NCBI GenBank assembly: GCA_900770215.1
Contig: CAAGJW010000090.1
Coordinates: forward strand, 1-10,708
From: Bacteroidales bacterium
Lineage (GTDB): Bacteria; Bacteroidota; Bacteroidia; Bacteroidales; Muribaculaceae
Direction of reading: 5' to 3'
Length of the DNA: 10,708 nucleotides
Under the pieces are notes generated by a model. The model had not been told where the DNA came from, ran no database searches, and was given only the letters and a program-made list of their open reading frames with translations. Shown one piece after another: positions 1 through 5,694 of the stretch. Position 1 is the stretch's first letter, and each line of letters opens with the position of its first letter. A program made the translations under genes and the position numbers.

Positions 1-613
1 CTTTGATGGTTTCGCCAAGTATCTGTATCAGTTTGCTATGGCTGACCGTGTCAAAGAACTTTTCGAGGTCAAGGTCTACGCAGTATTTATATCCGCTGTT
101 GATGATTTCCTGCGCCTTTTGCAGTGCTTGGTGCGCGCTCCGTCTTGGTCGGAAGCCGTAACTTGTCTCCGAGAACTTCGGTTCGTACACCAGGCTCAGA
201 ACCTGGGATATGGATTGCTGGATTACGCGGTCAACCACGGTGGGTATGCCGAGTTGGCGCGTCTTGCCTCCTTCTTTGGGTATCTCTACCCTCCTTACGG
301 GATTGGGGCGGTATCTTCCGCCAAACAGACTTTCAGTTATTTCTTCCTCGTGTTCTCGCAGATATGGCAGTAGTTGCTCTACTTCCATTCCGTCAATTCC
401 ACCGCTCCCCTTGTTAGCCTTGACTTGTTTATATGCTCTGTTAAGGTTGTCGGGAGTGAGGATGTACTCTAACATCCTGTCTGACGACAGTCGCACTTCT
501 ACGAGTTCGTCTCCAACTATCCCAATCAAAGTAGGCGCTCCCTCATACCTTTCGCTTTCCGAGCTATTCTTCCGAGGGCAGCTTTCTGTTGTTTTCGGCT
601 TTTCTCCTTTCAT
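1..613 (-). CDS. ltrA: Group II intron reverse transcriptase/maturase (N-terminal 204 aa, partial)
   Basis: The intron-encoded protein helps splicing as a maturase and copies the intron into DNA at new sites by target-primed reverse transcription. Only the N-terminus is present; the frame is still open at position 1. Residues 48-76 (MLEYILTPDNLNRAY, then KGSGGIDGM) match RT0. Residues 100-134 (RYRPNPVRRVEIPK, then RQLGIPTVVDRVIQQ) match RT1. Residues 143-163 (YEPKFSETSYGFRPRRSAHQ) match RT2. Residues 178-193 (CVDLDLEKFFDTVSHS) match RT3 and include the first catalytic aspartate region. The YADD box, thumb and any maturase X domain lie off the window. The ATG at 613 is the first in frame after an upstream TAA. 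Roughly 47 residues precede the conserved block. The sequence resembles class C maturases of gut Firmicutes. No frameshift is visible in the part seen, so the element may be intact. Confidence 0.95.
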   Translation of the reverse strand, partial: MKGEKPKTTESCPRKNSSESERYEGAPTLIGIVGDELVEVRLSSDRMLEYILTPDNLNRAYKQVKANKGSGGIDGMEVEQLLPYLREHEEEITESLFGGRYRPNPVRRVEIPKEGGKTRQLGIPTVVDRVIQQSISQVLSLVYEPKFSETSYGFRPRRSAHQALQKAQEIINSGYKYCVDLDLEKFFDTVSHSKLIQILGETIK

Positions 614-1022
614 CGGGTAAATAAAGTTTTGCTCGTGTGGTTAAGTTTTGCCCTTCGTCTCCGCCCACGAGCTTTAAGGCGTTGACTACTATGGCATCTG
701 CTGACTTCTGTGGGTTCGTTGTTACTGCTTGCCTTGCGGCTCGCCCCACAGACCTCCCCGATTAAGAACATAATCTTTCAGTCTTATACTCCCTTGATTT
801 ACTCGCGTCAGTCCGGATAGCTATCGGGCTTTGGTTTGTTTGGCAACCTTACCCCTGACTTTGAGCCTTGTATCAAGTTTCTGTGCGTGGAGCCAGACTT
901 TTGTCCTTAGCTTCCTTCCGATTCTCCTCGCGGTCGACACCGTTGCCTCGGACTATGCGCTTCCCGCTATCGGGGCACGCTCGGGACTTGCACCCATTAG
1001 ATTATGCCCATGTCGGGCGAAC
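614..1022 (-). ncRNA. Group II intron RNA 5' domains (probably I-III) upstream of the maturase ORF
   Basis: This non-coding stretch between the inferred intron 5' boundary and the maturase start should form domain I (exon recognition) through domain III of the ribozyme. Order and spacing fit: a 5' end of the GUNYG type, a CCC-pairing element, then GGGTGCAAGTCCC, and lastly a purine-rich segment before the ORF in domain IV. A stop-free stretch of 61 codons (749-564, minus) and plus-strand ORFs crossing this region match no protein family and look like shadows of structured RNA. The boundary at 1022 is a judgement from the consensus, not from a mapped splice site. Confidence 0.7.
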
Positions 1023-1025
1023 CAT

Positions 1026-1056
1026 GAAAAAGCCCCGGCGCGGGGGCGTCGGGGCT
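1026..1056 (-). terminator. Rho-independent terminator of the FMN-binding protein gene
   Basis: Read on the minus strand, AGCCCCGACGC, a CCCC loop and GCGCCGGGGCT form an 11-position stem with one A-C mismatch, followed by TTTTTC (the first T closes the stem). It starts 24 nt after the stop codon of the minus-strand gene at 1081. On the plus strand there is no U-tract after the stem, so it serves only the minus direction. The group II intron begins 8 nt beyond the stem. Confidence 0.85.
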
Positions 1057-1080
1057 GTGAGGTTTGCGGCCGGGCCGGGG

Positions 1081-1506
1081 CTAGCGGCGGCGCGTGGTGG
1101 AGCGCTTGCGCGACTTCTTGGCAGCCGAGCTGCCCTTCTTGCTGCTCTGCTTGGCTTGCTGCAGGCCGAGCCTGATGTTCTCGAGGAGGGCGTTGGAGGT
1201 GTAGGTGGCGCCGGTGACGGCGTCGACTTTCATCTTAAGGGCCTGGTTCACGGTCTTGCCTATGTACTGCGGGAAGATGCCGCGCTCGGCGCGGCGCATG
1301 TACTTGGGCGACTCCTGGTTGGCCAGGGCCTCGATGCTCTCGATTTTGCCATTTTTTATGGTGATGTTGAGTGGCGTGGGGCCTTGGTAGCCCATCACTT
1401 TCTTGGCGATGTCGCCAGTGTAGATCACTTTGCTTTGAGCCGTGGCTGGCGCAGCTGCCCACAACAGGGCGGCGGCCACCAGGGCAACCGATAGAATGCG
1501 TTTCAT
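1081..1506 (-). CDS. Small secreted FMN-binding domain protein with basic C-terminal tail
   Basis: A 141-residue exported flavoprotein candidate. Residues 1-23 (MKRILSVALVAAALLWAAAP, then ATA before Q) form a Sec signal peptide with an AxA-type cleavage site, which indicates the periplasm or cell exterior. Residues 26-115 form a single FMN_bind-type domain. DAVTGATYTS at 95-104 matches the [ST]GAT motif of NqrC/RnfG-type subunits, where the second threonine (Thr101) receives FMN from the flavin transferase ApbE through a phosphoester bond. The C-terminus (119-141) is rich in Ser, Lys and Arg and ends TTRRR. The start at 1506 is chosen because it begins the signal peptide; the frame is open back to 1713, but that stretch overlaps the likely promoter. 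The gene appears to be monocistronic, with its own promoter and terminator. Electron-transfer role and partners are unknown; no oxidoreductase lies beside it. Confidence 0.85.
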   Translation of the reverse strand: MKRILSVALVAAALLWAAAPATAQSKVIYTGDIAKKVMGYQGPTPLNITIKNGKIESIEALANQESPKYMRRAERGIFPQYIGKTVNQALKMKVDAVTGATYTSNALLENIRLGLQQAKQSSKKGSSAAKKSRKRSTTRRR

Positions 1507-1566
1507 TTTCGTTGACTTTCCTTTCTTTAAACTGTTACTATCTGACATAAAAAAGTTCACACTTGG

Positions 1567-1612
1567 GCGGCCCGCTAGGGGGGGAGCGCGACAGTCTCCC
1601 GCTTGTGGCCGC
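1567..1612 (-). promoter_or_regulatory. Foldable 5' leader hairpin of the FMN-binding gene
   Basis: In the minus-strand transcript, GCGGCC (1612-1607) can pair with GGCCGC (1572-1567), enclosing a second pairing of GGGAG (1600-1596) with CTCCC (1586-1582). It would lie at the very 5' end of the mRNA if transcription starts just after the -7 box at 1625-1618. The role is unknown; mRNA stabilisation or regulation are both possible. It matches no riboswitch class that I recognise. Confidence 0.35.
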
Positions 1613-1617
1613 TGGTG

Positions 1618-1625
1618 CAAAGATA
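1618..1625 (-). promoter_or_regulatory. Putative Bacteroidota -7 box for the FMN-binding gene
   Basis: The minus strand reads TATCTTTG, an exact match to the TAnnTTTG -7 element of the Bacteroides primary sigma factor. It lies about 112 nt upstream of the ATG at 1506. No clear TTG -33 element is seen about 20 bp further upstream, so the assignment rests on the -7 box alone. Confidence 0.5.
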
Positions 1626-1744
1626 GCACAATAATTGCTGACAGTGGGCATGGCGCTCGACAGGAAATTAAGAAATTTAACATTTTTACTGTTAACGAGC
1701 CGTCAAAAACCAATTTTTGTTTTTTTTATGTCCAGTTTTTGAGT

Positions 1745-1752
1745 TACCTTTG
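1745..1752 (+). promoter_or_regulatory. Putative Bacteroidota -7 box for the tsaC operon
   Basis: TACCTTTG matches TAnnTTTG and lies 48 nt before the tsaC ATG, in an AT-rich stretch with T-runs (1714-1740). A TTG at 1717-1719 is about 25 bp upstream, longer than the usual -33/-7 spacing. This is the only good promoter candidate before the seven plus-strand genes. Confidence 0.55.
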
Positions 1753-1800
1753 TTAATTGTATCGGGGCCAGGACAGGCCTCAAAGCTGAAAAGAAACTGA

Positions 1801-2361
1801 ATGGAAGAAGACATCAAATCGTGTATCGAGGTGCTCGAGCGTGGCGGCCTCATCCTCTACCCCACCGACACGATATGGGGCATAGGGTGCGATGCCACCA
1901 ATGCCGAGGCGGTGAAGAAAGTGTACCGCCTCAAGCACCGGGCCGACAACAAGGCGCTCATCGTGCTGCTCGACAGTGCCGAGCATCTCGACCATTATGT
2001 GGTCGACGTGCCCGAGATGGCGCGCGAGCTCATCGACGTGGCCGTGAAGCCGCTCACCATCATCTATGACGGGGCCTACAACCTGGCGCCCAACCTGCTG
2101 GGCGACAACGAGAGCGTGGGCATCAGGATATCGCACGAGAAGTTCTCGCAAGAACTGTGCGCGCGCTTTGGCAAGCCTGTGGTCTCGACCTCGGCCAACG
2201 TGAGCGGAGAGCCTGCGGCGGCCACATTTGCCCAGATCGATCCTGCCATTGTGCAGGGGGTGGACTATGTGGTGAAGTACCGGCAAGACGACACAACGCC
2301 CCACTCGGCATCCAACATCATCATGCTGAGCAGCGACGGCACATTCAAGATACTGCGATAG
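1801..2361 (+). CDS. tsaC: Threonylcarbamoyl-AMP synthase (YrdC/TsaC family)
   Basis: Makes L-threonylcarbamoyladenylate from threonine, bicarbonate and ATP in the cytoplasm. This is the first step of t6A37 modification of ANN-decoding tRNAs; the TsaD/TsaB/TsaE proteins then transfer the group. The 186 residues are a single YrdC domain, so it is the short TsaC type without the Sua5 C-terminal domain. Hallmarks are YPTDTIWGIGCDA (20-32), RLKHRADNKALIVLL (43-57) for nucleotide/threonine binding, SVGIRI (105-110) and PVVSTSANVSG (126-136) with the Ser-x-Asn signature. The ATG at 1801 begins the conserved fold and follows an A-rich leader. It is the first gene of the plus-strand run, 48 nt after a -7 box. 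The next gene starts 50 nt downstream. Confidence 0.93.
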   Translation: MEEDIKSCIEVLERGGLILYPTDTIWGIGCDATNAEAVKKVYRLKHRADNKALIVLLDSAEHLDHYVVDVPEMARELIDVAVKPLTIIYDGAYNLAPNLLGDNESVGIRISHEKFSQELCARFGKPVVSTSANVSGEPAAATFAQIDPAIVQGVDYVVKYRQDDTTPHSASNIIMLSSDGTFKILR

Positions 2362-2372
2362 CACCTTGCACA

Positions 2373-2388
2373 GCGTGCACGTGCACGC
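2373..2388. repeat. 16-bp perfect palindrome between tsaC and the sugar transferase gene
   Basis: GCGTGCACGTGCACGC is its own reverse complement. It lies in the 50-nt gap, ending 23 nt before the next ATG. Flanking CACA (2369-2372) and TGTG (2390-2393) extend the symmetry with one bulged G. There is no U-tract, so it is not a standard terminator. It could be a protein-binding site or an mRNA hairpin (5-bp stem, 6-nt loop or longer). Confidence 0.6.
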
Positions 2389-2411
2389 GTGTGAACACGA
2401 CAAGCACGGCG

Positions 2412-3830
2412 ATGATAAGCGAACGAGCACAACGACTGAAATATGTGGCAGGCGACTACATCACTGCCAATCTTGCATGGCTGGGCTACAACTGCGCCCG
2501 CTTTGCAATGGGGGGCGTGCGCGGCTACCAGTCGCTGCACACCTTCCTGGCGAGCGACGTGGTGAGGCTCGAGCAAGTGGTGTTTCCGCTCATCATGATG
2601 GGTGTTTACTATCTCTCGGGCTACTACAACGATGTGTTCAGAAAGTCGCGGCTCAGCGAGCTCATGACCACGCTGTCGTCGACGTGCGTGAACGCGCTCA
2701 TCACCTTCCTGATAGCACTCATGAACGACATGACCGCCGACAACCGCGCCTACAACAACGAGAGCGTGCTTGTGCTGCTGGGGGTCATGTTTGTGCTCAC
2801 CTATGTGATGCGGGCAGCCATCACTGGCTACACCTCGCACAAGATAAAGAGCCGGCAGTGGAGTTTCAAGACCTTGATCATAGGCGACGGTGCCGCGGCC
2901 TATGCCTTTGTGGGCAAGCTCGAGCACATGCGGGCCGCGCTGGGCTATGACATTGCAGGCTATGTGCACATACCCGGCGAGAACGGGGTGAAAGACATCG
3001 GGAAGCCGCGCTACAGTCTCGACGAGGCGGCCCAGGTGTGCCAGCGCGAGGGCGTGAAAGAGCTCATCGTGGTGCCCACCAAGCAAGACTCGGCCCAGCT
3101 GCTGAGCGCCATCAACCGCTTGTTCTCGCTCAACCTGCCCATCAAGATCACGCCCGACAAGTACAACATCCTCCTCTCGCGCGCACGCCTGAGCGACCTC
3201 TACGGCGACCCGCTCATCGACATCTCGAGCAGCAACATGAGCGCCGGGGGGCAGAACATGAAGCGATTTTTCGACGTGGTGCTCTCGGCCATTGCCATTG
3301 TGGTCCTCATCCCGGTCTACATTGTGGTGAGCATCATCATCAAGTGCGACTCGCACGGGCCGGTATTCTACCAGCAAGAGCGGCTGGGCCGCCACAACAA
3401 GCCATTCCACATCATCAAGTTCCGCACCATGGTGGAAAACGCCGAGCAGCAAGGCAAGCCGCAGCTCTCGAGCGATGCCGACCCGCGCATCACCAGGGTG
3501 GGCCACTACCTGCGCAAGTACCGCATCGACGAGCTGCCACAGTTTCTCAACGTGCTGCGCGGCGACATGTCGATCGTGGGCCCGCGGCCCGAGAGAAGAT
3601 ACTATGCTCAGAAGATACTCGAGCGCGAGCCCGCCTACTCGCTGGTGCACCAGATAAGGCCGGGCATCACCTCGATGGGCATGGTGAAATACGGCTACGC
3701 CCGCAACGTGGACGAGATGCTCGAGCGGCTGCGCTACGACCTGCTCTATCTCGAGAACATGTCGCTCATCAACGACTTGAAAATCATAGTCTACACTTTC
3801 AAAATCGTATTTACAGGCCGAGGGGTTTAA
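2412..3830 (+). CDS. Polyprenyl-phosphate glycosyl-1-phosphate transferase (initiating sugar transferase, WcaJ-like)
   Basis: An inner-membrane enzyme that transfers a sugar-1-phosphate from a nucleotide sugar to undecaprenyl phosphate, starting a lipid-linked glycan. Of 472 residues, about 15-140 hold several hydrophobic segments and 150-270 form a nucleotide-binding-like domain of the CoA_binding_3 type (TLIIGDGAAAYAFVGKLEHM, 154-173). The catalytic bacterial sugar transferase domain covers about 283-472. It begins with a re-entrant membrane helix (MKRFFDVVLSAIAIVVLIPV), then shows GPVFYQQERLG, PFHIIKFRTM (331-340), the Asp373-Glu374 dyad in RIDELPQ, GDMSIVGPRPE and IRPGITSMG. The ATG at 2412 is preferred because the longer open frame from 2157 overlaps tsaC. 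No other glycosyltransferases, flippase or polymerase are in view, so it is an orphan initiator here. The sugar specificity cannot be read from the sequence. Confidence 0.92.
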   Translation: MISERAQRLKYVAGDYITANLAWLGYNCARFAMGGVRGYQSLHTFLASDVVRLEQVVFPLIMMGVYYLSGYYNDVFRKSRLSELMTTLSSTCVNALITFLIALMNDMTADNRAYNNESVLVLLGVMFVLTYVMRAAITGYTSHKIKSRQWSFKTLIIGDGAAAYAFVGKLEHMRAALGYDIAGYVHIPGENGVKDIGKPRYSLDEAAQVCQREGVKELIVVPTKQDSAQLLSAINRLFSLNLPIKITPDKYNILLSRARLSDLYGDPLIDISSSNMSAGGQNMKRFFDVVLSAIAIVVLIPVYIVVSIIIKCDSHGPVFYQQERLGRHNKPFHIIKFRTMVENAEQQGKPQLSSDADPRITRVGHYLRKYRIDELPQFLNVLRGDMSIVGPRPERRYYAQKILEREPAYSLVHQIRPGITSMGMVKYGYARNVDEMLERLRYDLLYLENMSLINDLKIIVYTFKIVFTGRGV

Positions 3831-3853
3831 CACACAAAAAAAGAAAAGAAACG

Positions 3854-5677
3854 ATGACAACGGCTGAGCCAGAAATAACGACAAGCAGCAACGAAAAAGA
3901 AGGCAGGGGGTGGTACTTGCGCATGATACTGTGGCGCGAGAAGCACATTCCCGAGAAGACCTTTGTGGTGATGCTGGCCATTGTCATCGGCATTGCCTCG
4001 GGGCTTGCCGCCGTGCTGCTCAAGTTCCTTATAAGCACCATCTCGACTGTGGTCAACAGCGTGACCGCACAGGCCAACTACTACTACCTGCTGTTTCCCA
4101 TCGTGGGCATCCTGCTCTCGGGGCTCTACGTGCGCTATGTGGTGCGCGACAACATCTCGCACGGTGTGACGCGCGTGCTCTATGCCATTGCGCAGAAGAA
4201 GAGCCGTCTCAAGACGCACAACATGTATGCCTCGCTCGTGGCCTCGTCGGTCACCATAGGGTGCGGCGGCTCGGTGGGAGCCGAGGGCCCCATTGTGTTT
4301 ACCGGGGCGGCCATAGGCAGCAACCTGGGGCAAGCCTTCAGGCTGTCGCCCCACCTGCTCATGATGCTTGTGGGCTGCGGGGCGGCTGCGGGCATCGCGG
4401 GCATCTTCAAGGCACCCATAGCCGGGGTGCTGTTTACCGTCGAGGTGCTCATGCTTGACCTCACAGCCGGCAGTGTGATGCCTCTCATCATGGCCTCGGT
4501 GGCAGGCGCCACAGTGAGCTATGTGTTCACAGGCTACAATGTGGAGTTTTTCTTCAGCCAGAGCGAACCGTTCTACACCTCGCGCATACCCTATGTGATC
4601 GTGCTGGGAGTGATGTGCGGCTTTGTATCGCTCTATTTCAACAAGACGATAGGCATGATGGAAGACGTGTTTGGTCACATGAAAAGCCGACGGCAGCGGT
4701 TCATGCTGGGCAGCGTCGTGCTCAGTGTGCTCATCTTCCTGTTTCCGCCACTTTTCGGCGAGGGTTACGGGGCCATCAACAACCTGCTCAATGGCGATGT
4801 GGCCTCGATATTTGACAACAGCCTGTTTTATGCGTTCCGCAACAACACGATGTCGACCATCCTGTTTGTGGCAGGGCTGTGCCTGTTCAAGTCGTTTGCC
4901 ACAAGTGCCACCAACGGCGGCGGCGGCGTGGGGGGCACCTTTGCCCCGTCGCTCTATGTGGGCTGCATGGCTGGCTTCTTTTTTGCCTACACGCTCAACG
5001 CCCTGGGGTGGGTCAACCCCAGCGTGCCGCTCTCGATCAAGAACTTTGCCCTGTTGGGCATGGCCGGCGTGATGGCGGGCGTGATGCAGGCACCGCTCAT
5101 GGCCATCTTCCTCACGGCCGAGATGACAGGCGGCTACTCGCTGTTTCTGCCACTGCTCATCGTGGCAGCCATCTCCTACGGCACCTGCCGCGTGTTCACG
5201 CCCTACAGCATCTACACCAAGCGTCTGGCCAAGCGTGGCGAGCTGCTCACCCACCAGAAGGACCAGTCGGTGCTCACCCTGCTCAAGATGGACAGTGTGA
5301 TCGAGACCGACTTCATCCCCGTGCATCCCCAGATGTGCCTCAAGGAGATGGTAGATGTGATTTCCAAGAGCAAGCGCAACCTGTTTCCGGTGACCGACAA
5401 CGACAACAACCTGCTGGGTGTGGTGCTGCTCGACGACATACGCAACATCATGTTCCGCCCCGACTTGTACCGCCGCATGAAGGTGGAGCGCTTCATGTCG
5501 ATGCCTCCGGCCAAGGTCGAGGTGGGCACCCCCATGGAGAAAGTGATGAAGACCTTCGACGACACCAAGGCCTGGAACCTACCCGTGGTCGACAAGGGCA
5601 AGTATGTGGGCTTTGTGTCAAAATCCAAGATATTCAACTCCTACAGGCAGGTACTCAAGCACTACAGCTATGACTAG
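3854..5677 (+). CDS. ClC-family chloride channel/transporter with C-terminal CBS pair
   Basis: An integral membrane anion channel or anion/proton antiporter of 607 residues. Residues about 35-450 are the ClC core. It contains GGSVGAEGPIVF (138-149) with the gating glutamate Glu144, PIAGVLFTVEVL (188-199), GGTFAPSLYVG (360-370), the filter motif that is usually GxFxP, and SIYTKRL (452-458) with the conserved pore tyrosine. Residues about 478-607 form two CBS repeats (LFPVTDNDNNLLGVVLLDDI and LPVVDKGKYVGFVSKSKI), which usually sense adenine nucleotides. Two departures stand out. The proton-glutamate position (EcClC Glu203) is Val198, and the GSGIP motif reads SHGVT at 102-106. Both leave transport versus channel activity open. 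The ATG at 3854 follows an A-rich leader 23 nt after the preceding stop. The MBOAT gene begins 17 nt downstream. Confidence 0.93.
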   Translation: MTTAEPEITTSSNEKEGRGWYLRMILWREKHIPEKTFVVMLAIVIGIASGLAAVLLKFLISTISTVVNSVTAQANYYYLLFPIVGILLSGLYVRYVVRDNISHGVTRVLYAIAQKKSRLKTHNMYASLVASSVTIGCGGSVGAEGPIVFTGAAIGSNLGQAFRLSPHLLMMLVGCGAAAGIAGIFKAPIAGVLFTVEVLMLDLTAGSVMPLIMASVAGATVSYVFTGYNVEFFFSQSEPFYTSRIPYVIVLGVMCGFVSLYFNKTIGMMEDVFGHMKSRRQRFMLGSVVLSVLIFLFPPLFGEGYGAINNLLNGDVASIFDNSLFYAFRNNTMSTILFVAGLCLFKSFATSATNGGGGVGGTFAPSLYVGCMAGFFFAYTLNALGWVNPSVPLSIKNFALLGMAGVMAGVMQAPLMAIFLTAEMTGGYSLFLPLLIVAAISYGTCRVFTPYSIYTKRLAKRGELLTHQKDQSVLTLLKMDSVIETDFIPVHPQMCLKEMVDVISKSKRNLFPVTDNDNNLLGVVLLDDIRNIMFRPDLYRRMKVERFMSMPPAKVEVGTPMEKVMKTFDDTKAWNLPVVDKGKYVGFVSKSKIFNSYRQVLKHYSYD

Positions 5678-5694
5678 CAGTCTGAACAACGGGA

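Larger units (their letters stand above)
1..1022 (-). mobile_element. Group II intron, 5' portion (class C-like), truncated by window edge
   Basis: This is a retroelement: a self-splicing RNA that encodes its own reverse transcriptase. On the minus strand the putative 5' end is GTTCG at 1022-1018, followed by a CCCGACATGGGC segment and a GGGTGCAAGTCCC segment, which resemble the start of domain I in bacterial group II introns. About 409 nt of RNA precede the maturase ATG at 613, and a GGGGAGGTCT segment near 760 also resembles such introns. The domain V hairpin and 3' end lie outside the window. The reverse transcriptase resembles class C (IIC) maturases, and the 5' exon ends in a terminator stem plus TTTTCATG, the usual class C target. 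The intron is visibly less GC-rich than the genes to its right, which fits acquisition. Class C is an inference, because EBS1/IBS1 pairing and domain V could not be checked. Confidence 0.85.

Noticed and set aside
38..620. Plus-strand open frames across the intron
   Set aside because: They are antisense to a clear reverse transcriptase with RT0-RT3 motifs.
564..749. 61-codon minus-strand open frame just before the maturase
   Set aside because: It overlaps the maturase start in another frame, lies in intron RNA and resembles no protein family; taken as chance reading of structured RNA.
1026..1060. Possible CRISPR or repeat unit in the GC-rich stretch
   Set aside because: It is a single inverted repeat with a T-tract and no repeated spacing, so it is a terminator rather than an array.
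1507..1713. N-terminal extension of the FMN-binding protein
   Set aside because: The extension lacks protein-like character, overlaps the -7 box and leader, and would bury a good signal peptide that starts at 1506.
2157..2411. Longer version of the sugar transferase starting inside tsaC
   Set aside because: It would overlap about 200 nt of tsaC in another frame; the family-like N-terminus begins at the ATG at 2412.
3038..3853. N-terminal extension of the ClC protein
   Set aside because: It overlaps the sugar transferase in another frame and is low-complexity shadow sequence; the ATG at 3854 with an A-rich leader is the proper start.
2265..3884. 539-codon minus-strand open frame
   Set aside because: It is His/Val/Glu/Ala-rich shadow translation opposite the sugar transferase, caused by GC-rich codon bias; the other long minus-strand frames (3827-5326, 6238-7431, 9123-10535) are rejected for the same reason.
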